64,000 bases of DNA from Nocardia panacis (GCF_003598715.1 NZ_QZFU01000018.1:1-64000), one strand, 5' to 3'. Counted from the first letter of the stretch, positions 40,423 to 49,198 are shown. A program made the numbers and translations. Notes: generated by a model not told the origin, from the sequence alone.

Positions 40423-41511
40423 GTGTTTCCGATCATTGCCGTATCCGGCGGCCCGCGTGAACGAGGCGCGGCGTACGGATTCGCCGCCGCGGCGCGGATC
40501 GCGGTGACCATCGAGGGCTATCGGCGGATCTTCGCCGAGCTGGCCGGGCTGGACTGGGATGCGGCCTGCCGCATGGCAGTCCGCTACGAGCCCGCCATCG
40601 GGGCGGAATATCTCGCCGAGATCGCAGGAATCGCGGCGGGTGCGGGCGTGCGATACGAGGAGGTGCTGGCCGTCAACTGCCGCACGGAGATCATGTTCGC
40701 GGGCATGGTTTCGCGCATGCGCTCCGGACCGGTGCCCGAATGCACCGCCGTCGCCGGAGTCGGGTCGGGATCCGCTGTGGTCGGCCAGAATTGGGACTGG
40801 CTCGGCTTCTCGGCGGCGAGCGTGGTCGTGCTGGCCGTGCGCGGTGCGGGCGGACCCGATCTGGTCACCGTGGTCGAGGCCGGAATGCTGGCCAAAACCG
40901 GTATGAACGATCGGGGGATCGGCGTGGCCACCAATGCCTTGGTGTCCGAGGCCGATTCGGGTGCGGTCGGCTTGCCCTACCACATCGCGCTGCGCCGCAT
41001 ACTCGACAGCGGCGACCTCGCGACGGCGACGCGGGTGCTCACCGATTCGGTCCGCGCGAGCAGCGCCAACTATCTCGTCGTCGACAGCACGGGCCGTGCC
41101 CGCAATCTCGAATGCCATCCCGGCGGCCCGTCCGGCGTGCATCGCACGGAACCGGTGTCGGATCGGCTCGCGCACACCAACCATTTCCTCGGCGCGGCAG
41201 GGGAATTCGATCGATTCGATCGAGACGGGCACCTGAACTCGCTGTGTCGGCTGGCAGCGATCGAGCGCAGGTCCGTCTCGGACGCGCCCGCGCTGATGGC
41301 CGCGCTGCGCTCACACGAGAATGCTCCGGATTCGGTGTGCATGCACGCGCGGGCGGGCGAGGATCCGGCGGCCGCGGTGTGCACCGTCGCCTCGGTCGTC
41401 ATGGACCTCGCCGCGGGCAGAATGTGGGTCGCCGCGGGCAATCCCTGCGCCCTCGACTACACCGAGATCGATCTCGCCGGACTCGGAATGCGCTTCGGCG
41501 CGCGGCAATAG
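40423..41511 (+). CDS. C45 family autoproteolytic acyltransferase/hydrolase (AAT-like)
   Basis: This 362-residue Ntn-hydrolase resembles acyl-CoA:6-aminopenicillanate acyltransferase and related C45 peptidases. The N-terminal segment has AVSGGPRERGAAYGFAAA. The probable autocleavage site and nucleophile is C107 in PECTAVAG, followed by GQNWDW. Such enzymes hydrolyse or transfer acyl groups on amides. GTG 40423 has AGGAG (40411-40415) at 7 nt. The next gene starts 2 nt after its stop. Confidence 0.88.
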   Translation: MFPIIAVSGGPRERGAAYGFAAAARIAVTIEGYRRIFAELAGLDWDAACRMAVRYEPAIGAEYLAEIAGIAAGAGVRYEEVLAVNCRTEIMFAGMVSRMRSGPVPECTAVAGVGSGSAVVGQNWDWLGFSAASVVVLAVRGAGGPDLVTVVEAGMLAKTGMNDRGIGVATNALVSEADSGAVGLPYHIALRRILDSGDLATATRVLTDSVRASSANYLVVDSTGRARNLECHPGGPSGVHRTEPVSDRLAHTNHFLGAAGEFDRFDRDGHLNSLCRLAAIERRSVSDAPALMAALRSHENAPDSVCMHARAGEDPAAAVCTVASVVMDLAAGRMWVAAGNPCALDYTEIDLAGLGMRFGARQ

Positions 41512-41513
41512 CG

Positions 41514-41966
41514 ATGCGAACCCGATACGGGCTGCGTCATCTGCGGCCCGCACGGCGGACAGTGTTCTTCGAATCCGTTGCCGCCCTGGTGCTCGCGATC
41601 ATCACCATGCCCTTCGCCTATCCGCGGCTAGGGGATCCGCCGCAGTGGGTCCAACTGCTCGGCCTGGCCTTCCTGCTCGGCTCCCTCACCATCAGTATCC
41701 GCACCTGGCGGGTGGTCATGGTCGGCAGTCTGGCGCCACGGCGGACGGCCCACCCGACCTCGGCCGAGCAGCGGCTGCGACAGCACATCGGCGACGAGCG
41801 GCGCTTCCGGTTGGCGGCGGTGATGTATCCGGTGACGATTCTGCTGCTGTTCCCGCTGCCGCCCGAATGGCGCTGGTTCTGGTTCTGTCTGACGCTGCTC
41901 GGGGCCGTGCTCGGAGCGGTGGCGCTGGTGCGCATGGTGCGCACCGAATTGCGGATTCCCAAGTGA
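41514..41966 (+). CDS. four-helix membrane protein
   Basis: This 150-residue protein has four hydrophobic segments in two pairs (about 17-35, 45-62, 98-112 and 117-138) joined by a basic, helical middle loop (about 68-97). I do not recognise a family. ATG 41514 starts 2 nt after the C45 gene stop, so it is probably co-transcribed and translationally coupled. A hairpin lies just beyond its stop. Confidence 0.75.
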   Translation: MRTRYGLRHLRPARRTVFFESVAALVLAIITMPFAYPRLGDPPQWVQLLGLAFLLGSLTISIRTWRVVMVGSLAPRRTAHPTSAEQRLRQHIGDERRFRLAAVMYPVTILLLFPLPPEWRWFWFCLTLLGAVLGAVALVRMVRTELRIPK

Positions 41967-41983
41967 CGCATATCCCTTCGGCA

Positions 41984-42009
41984 CGCGCCGGGCTGGTCGG
42001 ACCGGCGCG
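41984..42009. terminator. stem-loop between convergent genes
   Basis: Perfect 8-bp GC-only arms CGCGCCGG/CCGGCGCG (41984-41991, 42002-42009) enclose a 10-nt loop between convergent genes. A 12-bp palindrome GATACGCGTATC (42019-42030) follows. Confidence 0.55.
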
Positions 42010-42032
42010 CACCGCAACGATACGCGTATCTC

Positions 42033-43103
42033 TCAGCGCGGAGGGAGCTTCGAGACCCAATCGCGGATATCGTCCAGGTATCCGGGCACATAGAGCGAGC
42101 GGGGGGCGAAGATGTAGGTCAGCACGGTTTTCAGGCTGTCCTGGTTGTGGTCGAGATCGGCCTTGACGATGTTGTGCGAGGCATCCGGGTACATATGGAC
42201 GGTCAAGAGTTCCGGTTTGACGAGTTGCTTGTAGACGCGCTCGGTCTCCCGCACATCCACATTGCGGTCCTCGGCGCCGAGTTCGAGCAGGACCGGAACG
42301 TTCAGTCGCGGCAACAGGGGACTCACATCGGCGCGGAAGTTCCGCTCCACGAAACGCCAGCGATCCGGACTCATCGGATCGGAATCGGTGGTGGTCGAAC
42401 GGTATCGCTCGTAGGGTGCGTCTTCGCGCAGCAGGACGAGCGAGTCCTCTCGGCGTTGCAGCGCGGCCCGCAGTTCGGCGTCGGAGGCGTTCTTGGCTTT
42501 CATCTCCGCGCGCAGGTTGTACTCGCCCTGGCGTTCCCAGTTGATGGCGGCGCCCACCGGGATGATGAACTGCACCTGATCGGGCCGATCCACCGCGACC
42601 TGCGGAATGACCCAACCGCCCTGGCTGATCCCCCACAGCCCGATGCGGTGCGGATCGATGTCGGTGCGCGCTCTGGCCCAGTCCATGACGGCCTCGGCCT
42701 CGAGGGCGCGATCACGCAGGGATTGATCGAGCCAGTTGCCCGGCGCGCCCCCGATACCCGGCTTGTTCCATCCGATCGAGGCATAGCCCGCCTTGGCGAA
42801 GGTCTCCCACATCGGACGGTAGAACCCGTCGCGGTCGGCGTTGGCGACACCGTCGCCGTGGATGAACAGGACCAGGCCGTAGGGGCCATTGCCCTGCTTG
42901 GGCAGGGTGAGGGTGCCCTCGAGCGGCTGGGTGGAGCCGGTGATGGTGACATGTTCCTGGCGGTAGTCGAAGTCGTTCTGGTAGATCGCCCATCCGCCCG
43001 CCGCCACCGCGAGCGCGACCACGCACCCCGAGGCGATCAGCAGTCGGCGCAACCAGCGGCGGCGTGAGCGGGTCTTCGGGGGGATGTCGGCACTCGTCGG
43101 CAT
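42033..43103 (-). CDS. membrane-anchored alpha/beta hydrolase (peptidase S9/DUF1749-like)
   Basis: This 356-residue protein has an Arg-rich cytoplasmic start and one transmembrane helix (about 19-42). An external alpha/beta-hydrolase domain follows, with the oxyanion region VLFIHGDGVANADRDG, nucleophile elbow GISQGG and the late acid/His region ELGAEDRNVD and DASHNIV. Substrate is unknown; an ester or peptide outside the membrane is plausible. ATG 43103 lies 7 nt after a perfect TATGAT, indicating a leaderless mRNA under a palindromic operator. Confidence 0.85.
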   Translation of the reverse strand: MPTSADIPPKTRSRRRWLRRLLIASGCVVALAVAAGGWAIYQNDFDYRQEHVTITGSTQPLEGTLTLPKQGNGPYGLVLFIHGDGVANADRDGFYRPMWETFAKAGYASIGWNKPGIGGAPGNWLDQSLRDRALEAEAVMDWARARTDIDPHRIGLWGISQGGWVIPQVAVDRPDQVQFIIPVGAAINWERQGEYNLRAEMKAKNASDAELRAALQRREDSLVLLREDAPYERYRSTTTDSDPMSPDRWRFVERNFRADVSPLLPRLNVPVLLELGAEDRNVDVRETERVYKQLVKPELLTVHMYPDASHNIVKADLDHNQDSLKTVLTYIFAPRSLYVPGYLDDIRDWVSKLPPR

Positions 43104-43109
43104 GAAGTG

Positions 43110-43131
43110 ATCATATAATAAACGGCCGTTT
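43110..43131 (-). promoter_or_regulatory. leaderless promoter with palindromic operator AAACGGCCGTTT
   Basis: On the minus strand a perfect -10 TATGAT (43115-43110) lies 6 nt before the ATG. A perfect 12-bp palindrome AAACGGCCGTTT (43120-43131), with further partial symmetry outside, lies where the -35/-10 spacer would be. No obvious -35 is seen. A TetR-like repressor is a reasonable guess, but no such gene is adjacent. Confidence 0.6.
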
Positions 43132-44340
43132 CTAAAATGATCGAGTGTCGCGTGTCGTCCGATTGCGTCGCAGGACGAGGCTCGGAGTGTGGGTCGGACC
43201 CAGCAGATGTGTGTCGAGGTCGTAGAAGAAGCGGTCCGGATCGATGATTGCCTCCGGAGGGTGTACGCCGGGCCGTTCCCGGTCCAGGTGGGCGATGGCG
43301 AGCGCGATCGGAATGCCGTCGGCCCTGGCCAGGTCGGTGGTTAGCGGGGTGCCGGTGGCCGGTTCGCGCAGGGTGGCCAGCACCGTGTGACCTTCGCCCG
43401 CTCGGTGGCCGGTGACCAAGGCGAAAAAGGGGGGAAGATTGCCCGGTTCGGGCAGTCGCATGGCGCGCGCGAGGGCGCGCAGCGAGCGTCGCAGGGACGG
43501 GTCGGTCAGTTGGGCGGCGGCGCCGGCTCGGGTGAGGCGGCCGCGATCAATGTCGCGGCGCAGGACGTCGAGGTAGGCGGCGGTGCCGGGGGTGAGGGTG
43601 AGCAGGCCGAGGCAGTCACCGGTCGCGGTCAGGGTGCGCGCGAGCGTGAGCGGGGCCGGGTGGCCGACGGTATAGGCGGTGCCGCGCAGATCGCCGGGTA
43701 GTTCGAGCGGGATCGGCCGCAATGGGGGTTCGCGATGATGCTCACCCGCGCGCACCACGGTGATCTCGCCGCTGATCCCGTCGGTCCAGCGAATCTCGGC
43801 ATCGGTGGGATGTGTTGGGGGAATGGAGAATTCGGTGGGATTCGGATCCGGTGTGTCGATCGGCCACGCGGTGTGGATATTGTGCACGGTATCGAGTTCG
43901 CGGGCGGCGCAGGCGGCGAGGAGATTGTCCAGGCCGGGGCTCGCGCCCATCCCGATGACGGCGCATACGCCCGCACGTTTGGCGGCCGGGTCGAATTCGA
44001 GCATGGCCGAGGTGATCTCGGTGTCGTCGCAGATATCGAGGTAGTCGGTGCCGGAATCGATGGCGTGCGCCAGGACCCTGGTGCCGAATCGGCTCGGATC
44101 CGCCGCGTTGAGAACGATATCCGCTGAGGTCAGCGCCTCCCGCAGGGCCTGGCGGTCATCCGGATCGAGTTGTTCGGCGCGCACCGGCGCGCCGTCTCGG
44201 CCCAGTGAGTCCACTAGTGCGCGCACCGCGTCGCCGCGCGTATCGGCGGCGATGATCTCTCGAACGCCCGCCACCCGCCGCGCGACAGTCAGCGCGGCGG
44301 TGGCCGTCGGTTCGGTGGCTTCGAGGATCAGGATTCGCAC
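43132..44340 (-). CDS. saccharopine dehydrogenase-like protein
   Basis: This 402-residue protein has an N-terminal Rossmann fold (RILILEATEPTATAALTVAR), ADIVLNAADPSRFGTRVL, TDYLDICDD and GMGASPGLDNLLAACAA. These are the hallmarks of the saccharopine-dehydrogenase/carboxynorspermidine-like family. The C-terminal half is a mixed alpha/beta domain. Its biological substrate is unknown. GTG 44340 gives the normal length; the long upstream open frame is not protein-like. The spacer to the DUF885 gene is 38 nt and contains a CTATC-TT-GATAG inverted repeat (44367-44378). Confidence 0.84.
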   Translation of the reverse strand: MRILILEATEPTATAALTVARRVAGVREIIAADTRGDAVRALVDSLGRDGAPVRAEQLDPDDRQALREALTSADIVLNAADPSRFGTRVLAHAIDSGTDYLDICDDTEITSAMLEFDPAAKRAGVCAVIGMGASPGLDNLLAACAARELDTVHNIHTAWPIDTPDPNPTEFSIPPTHPTDAEIRWTDGISGEITVVRAGEHHREPPLRPIPLELPGDLRGTAYTVGHPAPLTLARTLTATGDCLGLLTLTPGTAAYLDVLRRDIDRGRLTRAGAAAQLTDPSLRRSLRALARAMRLPEPGNLPPFFALVTGHRAGEGHTVLATLREPATGTPLTTDLARADGIPIALAIAHLDRERPGVHPPEAIIDPDRFFYDLDTHLLGPTHTPSLVLRRNRTTRDTRSF

Positions 44341-44366
44341 AACTTTCAAAACTACATCGATCGTAT

Positions 44367-44378
44367 CTATCTTGATAG
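44367..44378. promoter_or_regulatory. CTATC/GATAG inverted repeat before the saccharopine-dehydrogenase-like gene
   Basis: CTATC TT GATAG, in an AT-rich 38-nt spacer, resembles the CTATCAA/TTGATAG arms before the C45 peptidase. A shared regulator is possible but unproven. The site overlaps the last codons of the DUF885 gene. Confidence 0.3.
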
Positions 44379-46007
44379 TTATGGGTGGGTGTTTCCGGCG
44401 ATACCGAGGAGGGTGCGCAGGTGACGCGGGGCGGGCGAACCGTGGGCCAGCATCGCGTCGTGCCAGGCGCGGGGTGCGGTGCTGGTCGGGCGGGCTGCCG
44501 CGATGGCGGACACTTCGGTGTAGCCGACGAAGTAGGTGGACAACTGGGTCGAGCCGAGTTGGGCGCGTCGCCACTTGCCCGCCGCCTCGCCCAGTTCCTG
44601 ATGTCCGCGCCCCTGCATGAGATCCATGGCCGCGGACTCCGACATATTCGCGCAGTGAACGGCATGGTCCAGGATGGCGTTGATCGTCATGCGGAGTTGG
44701 GATTTCAACTGCTGCAAGCGCAACTGCGGGCCGCCGAAGCCGCGCAGGGCCATGAGCTCCTCCGAGTACACGCCCCAGCCTTCGATGAAGGTTCCGCTCC
44801 AGCACATGGCGCGCGCGGCGGTGGAACCACGGAACCGGCGAGCGTGTGCGAGTTGCAGATAGTGACCCGGAATGGCCTCGTGCACCGCGATATTGCGCAG
44901 CATATGCGCGTTGTACTCACGATAGAACGAGGCGACGCGATCGGCGGGCCAGTCGGCAGGTGTGGGAGCGATGGCGTAGAAGGTCGGCAGATCGGCGGTC
45001 TCGAGGGGGCCTGCCGGATCGCAGTAGGCCACGGCCACGCCGCGCGCGAACTCCGGCATCGGCTCGACGACCAGGGGATCGTCCACCATGGTGACCAGAT
45101 CATGTTCCAAGGCAAAGGCTTTCGCCGCGTCGACGGCGGCCGAGGCGAGGGCGACGACGGTGTCGTTGTCGGGATGATCGGCGGCGATCCGGTCGAGCGC
45201 GGTGCGGACGGTGTCGTCGTCCGGATGTGCGATACCCAGCAATTCGCCTGCGGCGGCACGGATCTGGTCGGTCACCAGGTCGAGGTGGCGGTACGCGCGG
45301 TCGAGCAGGTCGGTGGCGCTCAGATCGGTGTCGAGAGTGTGCCAGAGTTTGGCCTCCCACAGCCGCGCGCCGAGGCGCGGATCGCGAGTGGCCGAATCGA
45401 GGCGGGCCGCGAGCCAGTCGCCGAATTCCGCGAGTGCGTCGATGGCCTGCGCGGCAGCCGGTTTCACATCGACTCCGGGCACCTGCTCGGCGAGCTGCGG
45501 GACCTCGTCGCGGATGAGCGCGGCGACCCCCGCGAACTGGCCGACGGCGGTCTCGAGGTGGATGCGCGGGCAATCGGTCAGGACATTGCGTGCGGTGGCG
45601 AGCGCGTCCGGCAGCGCGGACAGGCGGGCGGCGAGCAGTTCCAGCCGCCGCTCGGCCGGTGCGAACGGGCGGGCCAGCAGTGCGTGCAGCAGCGGTCCGG
45701 GATTGTGCTGCAACGGATTCCACTCGTGCTCGCGGATCTCGTCCAGGAGGAAAAGCCTGGCGTCGACATCGTGCTGGAGCAGTGCGTGATCCACGCCGTC
45801 CTCTGGCGTCAGGTCGAGGTCGTCCACCTCTGCCAAAGTATGCGACGCCTCGCGCAGCATGGCTGAGCGGTCGCGGACGGCCGCGGCGGACCAATCGGGG
45901 AGTCGGTCGTCCACGCGGTGATCGCCCGCCCAGGCGGCGGTATCCGGATCGGAATCCAGAATGGCGGCGACGACTCGATCGGCACGTTCTACGAAGGTTC
46001 GTGACAT
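44379..46007 (-). CDS. DUF885 family protein (probable zinc metallohydrolase)
   Basis: This 542-residue protein is mainly helical. It contains HEAIPGH (from about H376) and EGWGVYSEELM about 35 residues later, the two motifs that define DUF885 and place two His and a Glu like a metallopeptidase site. Some members cleave peptides; the substrate here is unknown. There is no signal peptide, so it is cytoplasmic. A TAACGT element (46019-46014) ends 6 nt before ATG 46007, suggesting a leaderless mRNA. Confidence 0.9.
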   Translation of the reverse strand: MSRTFVERADRVVAAILDSDPDTAAWAGDHRVDDRLPDWSAAAVRDRSAMLREASHTLAEVDDLDLTPEDGVDHALLQHDVDARLFLLDEIREHEWNPLQHNPGPLLHALLARPFAPAERRLELLAARLSALPDALATARNVLTDCPRIHLETAVGQFAGVAALIRDEVPQLAEQVPGVDVKPAAAQAIDALAEFGDWLAARLDSATRDPRLGARLWEAKLWHTLDTDLSATDLLDRAYRHLDLVTDQIRAAAGELLGIAHPDDDTVRTALDRIAADHPDNDTVVALASAAVDAAKAFALEHDLVTMVDDPLVVEPMPEFARGVAVAYCDPAGPLETADLPTFYAIAPTPADWPADRVASFYREYNAHMLRNIAVHEAIPGHYLQLAHARRFRGSTAARAMCWSGTFIEGWGVYSEELMALRGFGGPQLRLQQLKSQLRMTINAILDHAVHCANMSESAAMDLMQGRGHQELGEAAGKWRRAQLGSTQLSTYFVGYTEVSAIAAARPTSTAPRAWHDAMLAHGSPAPRHLRTLLGIAGNTHP

Positions 46008-46126
46008 GGCGTCACGTTACCCGCATTCCACTGTTGCAATTTGCGCAATATGAGTTGCGCCCCTTGCGGATCGGGTGTGATCCGGGTCATTCTTGCGCGA
46101 ACGTGATTGGGCGGGAAGGACATACA

Positions 46127-47257
46127 GTGCACAGCGGAGAATTCGGACGACGGCACTTCCTCGGGCTGCTCGGGGCTCTGGGAGCGGGGGCGAGTCTGGG
46201 ATCGGCCGTACCCCCGTCGGCGCGGGCGAACACGGGGACGCGCGCCTGCATCGGTTGCTACACCTCCGAGGGCGGGCGCGGAATCGCTGTCGCCGCAGTG
46301 GATTCCGCGAGCGGGCGGCTGGTCGTCACCGATTTCATCGACGTCGCCGATCCGTCGTATCTCGCGCTCGCACCCGACGGGCGCCATCTCTACGCCGTCG
46401 ACGAAGGGCCTGCCGCGGGTGCGGCTACCGCCGTCGATCTGCGCCCGGAGCGGCCCCTGGTGCTGAATTCCGTTGCGGTGCAGGGCGAAGGCCCCACCCA
46501 CCTGCGCGTGACACCGGACGGACGCCGGGTGCTCACCGCCAACTACGGGTCGGGCAGCGTCAGCGTGCTGAGCGTCGAAGCGGACGGTCGGCTCGGCGCG
46601 GTCACCGATGTGGTGCGGCACGAGGGGAGCGGCCCCGATCCGGAACGGCAGTCCGCACCGCATCCGCATCAGATCGTCATCGACCCCTCCGGCGATTGGG
46701 TGCTGGTGGTGGACCTCGGTGTCGACTCGGTCTACGTCTACCGGCTCGTCGAAGGCCGCCTGCGCTCCCACGCGCAGGTTCGATTGGTCGCGGGCAGTGG
46801 TCCCCGCCACCTGAGTTTCCATCCGGATGGCCGCCGCGCCTACCTCGCCAACGAGCTGAATTCGACCGTGACCGTGTGCGATTGGCGCGCCGAGACCGGC
46901 GAGCTGCGCGCAGGCCCCGCCGTCGCCGCCGACGTCGAGCGCGGCGGCGACCGCAACTACCCTTCCGAACCCGTCATCTCCCCCGACGGCCGCTTCCTCT
47001 ACCTCGCCAATCGAGGCCACGACAATATCGCTACCTTCGCCCTGCTGGGCGACCTGCTCGTCCCGCTCGGCACCGCACCCTGCGGCGGGACATTCCCCCG
47101 AGATCTGACCCTCGCCCCTGACGGCCGCCGCCTCTACGCCGCCAACCAGAAATCGAATTCGGTGACCTGGCTCGATCTCGACCCGCTCACGGGTCTGCCC
47201 GGCGCGCCTTCGGCTCCCGTCGAGATCCCCTCGGCCACCTCGATCGTGTTCTGCTGA
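46127..47257 (+). CDS. Tat-exported lactonase family beta-propeller protein
   Basis: This 376-residue protein has a twin-arginine signal (GRRHFLGLLG, Arg8-Arg9, then a hydrophobic stretch ending at ARA). A seven-bladed propeller of the YbhE/6-phosphogluconolactonase family follows, with repeated blade motifs such as PDGRHLYAV, PDGRRVLTAN, PDGRRAYLAN and PDGRFLYLAN, and HPHQIV. Being exported, it cannot serve the cytosolic pentose pathway and may open extracellular lactones. GTG 46127 has GGAAGGA at 7 nt. The 119-nt spacer to the DUF885 gene holds TTGCAA and TTGCGCAA palindromes near 46034-46048. Confidence 0.88.
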   Translation: MHSGEFGRRHFLGLLGALGAGASLGSAVPPSARANTGTRACIGCYTSEGGRGIAVAAVDSASGRLVVTDFIDVADPSYLALAPDGRHLYAVDEGPAAGAATAVDLRPERPLVLNSVAVQGEGPTHLRVTPDGRRVLTANYGSGSVSVLSVEADGRLGAVTDVVRHEGSGPDPERQSAPHPHQIVIDPSGDWVLVVDLGVDSVYVYRLVEGRLRSHAQVRLVAGSGPRHLSFHPDGRRAYLANELNSTVTVCDWRAETGELRAGPAVAADVERGGDRNYPSEPVISPDGRFLYLANRGHDNIATFALLGDLLVPLGTAPCGGTFPRDLTLAPDGRRLYAANQKSNSVTWLDLDPLTGLPGAPSAPVEIPSATSIVFC

Positions 47258-47333
47258 CTCTCGGCTGTGCGGCGACCCACGCCATGGACCGCTGTCCGGC
47301 GGCACGCCATCGAAGTGCACTCCGACCGGTAAC

Positions 47334-48134
47334 TCAGGGTCGGTAGAGGAATGCGGCGATGGCCGCGGCGAAGGCGGCCGGGGCGTCGTCGTGTATCCAA
47401 TGGCCCGCGTTCGGAATTTCGACGAGGTCGGTGTCGGGGCGGCGCGCGACCATTTCGGCGGCCAAGGTGGCCGGGAGCAATGAGCTGTGTTCGGCGCGCA
47501 GGACCAAGGCCGGACAGGTGGAGGCGAGCCAGGTCGGCCACCAGTCGCCGAGGCCACCGGTCTGCACGGCCATCATGTCCGCCCAGTCGAACAGGAAACG
47601 CCAGTGGCCGTCGGTTTCGATCGCGCTCTGCATGAAGTACGTCGGATCGGGAATGCCCTCGGCGCGAATCGCCTCGGCCAGCGCGGCCTTCGTCGGAGCG
47701 CGGTCGGGCCAGCCGCGCACGTCGAGTATCGGGGTGGCTATCTCGGGGGTGCGCATGATCGGGCCGACATCCTCGATGATCAACGCCGAGACCAGATGCG
47801 GGTGCGCGGCGGCGACCTGGTAGGCGGCGATGCCGCCACGCGAATGACCGAGCAGCGCCACGGGGCCGAGATCGAGCGCGGTCAGCAGTTCGGCGATATC
47901 GGCGACGAAGTCGGTATCGGTGTAGCTCGGGGCGCGACCGGTATGGCCGTGGCCGCGCAGATCCGGCGCGACAACCCGAACTCGCCCTGCGAGATCGGCG
48001 GCCAGGCGGGCGAATATCGCGCCGCGACCGAAGCTTCCGTGCAGTGCGACCAGCGGCCGCCCGACACCGCCGAAGTCCTCGTAGGCCAGAGTTATTCCGT
48101 TCACCCGTACCGTATGCCGTATCACTCGAACCAT
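47334..48134 (-). CDS. alpha/beta fold hydrolase
   Basis: This 266-residue classical alpha/beta hydrolase has the oxyanion segment VALHGSFGRGA, DLRGHGHTG, the nucleophile elbow GHSRGG and the catalytic His in NAGHWIHDDAP. This resembles epoxide hydrolases, haloalkane dehalogenases and ester hydrolases. ATG 48134 is chosen because the domain starts directly after it; the open frame extends upstream over the ketosynthase remnant on the opposite strand. Substrate is unknown. Confidence 0.87.
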   Translation of the reverse strand: MVRVIRHTVRVNGITLAYEDFGGVGRPLVALHGSFGRGAIFARLAADLAGRVRVVAPDLRGHGHTGRAPSYTDTDFVADIAELLTALDLGPVALLGHSRGGIAAYQVAAAHPHLVSALIIEDVGPIMRTPEIATPILDVRGWPDRAPTKAALAEAIRAEGIPDPTYFMQSAIETDGHWRFLFDWADMMAVQTGGLGDWWPTWLASTCPALVLRAEHSSLLPATLAAEMVARRPDTDLVEIPNAGHWIHDDAPAAFAAAIAAFLYRP

Positions 48135-48204
48135 CTTCGGTGACGGCCGCAACCGAATTTCCCACCGAGGGTCCATCCCCGTCTGCACAATCGTCAGGCG
48201 CGCG

Positions 48205-48634
48205 CCATTGTGCGAGTCGAACATGATGATGCCCAACGGCCCGTCCGCCGTCGTCGGCCTGGAACTGGGTACCAAAGCCGGTGTGGTGACACCGGTATCG
48301 GCACATCAATGCGCACGCCACCTCCACTTCGGTCGGCGACGCGGCCGAGGCCAAGGCGATCGAGTTGGCCGTGGGCAAGCACGCCTCGGTGTACGCGCCC
48401 AAATCCGCGCTCGGGCATTCGGTCGGCGCGGTCGGCGCCCTGGAGTCGGTGCTCACGGTGCTCAGCATTCGCGATGAGATCGTCCCGCCCACACTGAATC
48501 TGACGAATCAGGATCCCGAGATCGACCTCGATGTGGTGAAGGGTGAACCGCGCCAGGGTCGTATCGACTACGCGATCAACAACTCCTTCGGCTTCGGCGG
48601 GCACAATGTGGCGCTCGCCTTCGGCCGCGCCTGA
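48205..48634 (+). pseudogene. KasA/KasB-type beta-ketoacyl-ACP synthase remnant with internal deletion
   Basis: Two pieces of a FAS-II ketosynthase are joined. Bases 48223-48303, one frame, read MMMPNGPSAVVGLELG and AGVVTPVSA, the stretch leading into the active-site Cys. From 48302, another frame, the sequence reads [31 protein letters not shown] and [18 protein letters not shown] to the normal C-terminus at 48634. The N-terminal ~150 residues, the Cys motif and roughly 150 central residues are absent and the frame is shifted. A strong hairpin remains behind the stop. KasA/KasB elongate meromycolate precursors in mycolate-producing bacteria. Confidence 0.85.
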
Positions 48635-48642
48635 GACCGGCG

Positions 48643-48671
48643 CGGGATCGGCGGTGTGCCCGCCGATCCCG
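48643..48671. terminator. 12-bp stem-loop after the ketosynthase remnant
   Basis: Perfect 12-bp arms CGGGATCGGCGG/CCGCCGATCCCG (48643-48654, 48660-48671) enclose a 5-nt loop between the convergent remnant and DoxX gene. Confidence 0.8.
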
Positions 48672-48679
48672 GTGCGTTC

Positions 48680-49084
48680 TCAGTCGCGCGGACGGCGCGC
48701 GTCGAGGTAGGCGAAGGCGAGACCGCCGAGCATGGCGGCGTTCTTCTGGAATTGGACGCGCTGCTGTTTGCGCGCGTCCGGATCTTCCACGGTCCAGAAT
48801 TCGTGTCCGGCAAGGGTTGTCGGAATGAGCGAGGCCGCCAGGACGGTGGTCGAGAGTCGGGGGAACAGGCCGAGGGCCAGGAATGCGCCGCCGACTGCCT
48901 GGGCCGCTCCGTTGGCGCGCACGATCGTCTCGTCGTCGGCGGGGAGCGGGACGACCTTGCGAATGCGGGCCAGGGTGTCGGCCGCCGCGCCGACCCGAGC
49001 GCCGGGTTCGGTGGCCGCCTCCCAGCCGAGGACGGTGTAGGTCGATCCGGTGAGCATCCTGGCCACTACCCGCAGCAGGGACAT
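48680..49084 (-). CDS. DoxX family membrane protein
   Basis: This 134-residue protein has the DoxX layout: an N-terminal amphipathic/membrane segment (SLLRVVARMLTGSTYTVLG), hydrophobic helices near 60-80, 82-98 and 110-125, and RANGAAQAVGGAFLALGLFPR. DoxX proteins are small quinone- or thiosulfate-linked membrane proteins and some act in envelope redox defence. ATG 49084 is used, with GGAGA about 10 nt upstream; upstream sequence in the frame is not protein-like. Confidence 0.85.
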   Translation of the reverse strand: MSLLRVVARMLTGSTYTVLGWEAATEPGARVGAAADTLARIRKVVPLPADDETIVRANGAAQAVGGAFLALGLFPRLSTTVLAASLIPTTLAGHEFWTVEDPDARKQQRVQFQKNAAMLGGLAFAYLDARRPRD

Positions 49085-49198
49085 GATGGGTGGTCTCCTT
49101 CTTCCGCCGCTCACGCGCCGCGCGCGACCCGCCAGCGTTTGGGACTTTTGGGCACCACCGTAGTGCACTTGGATGACGGCACATATCCTCGCGGTCCG

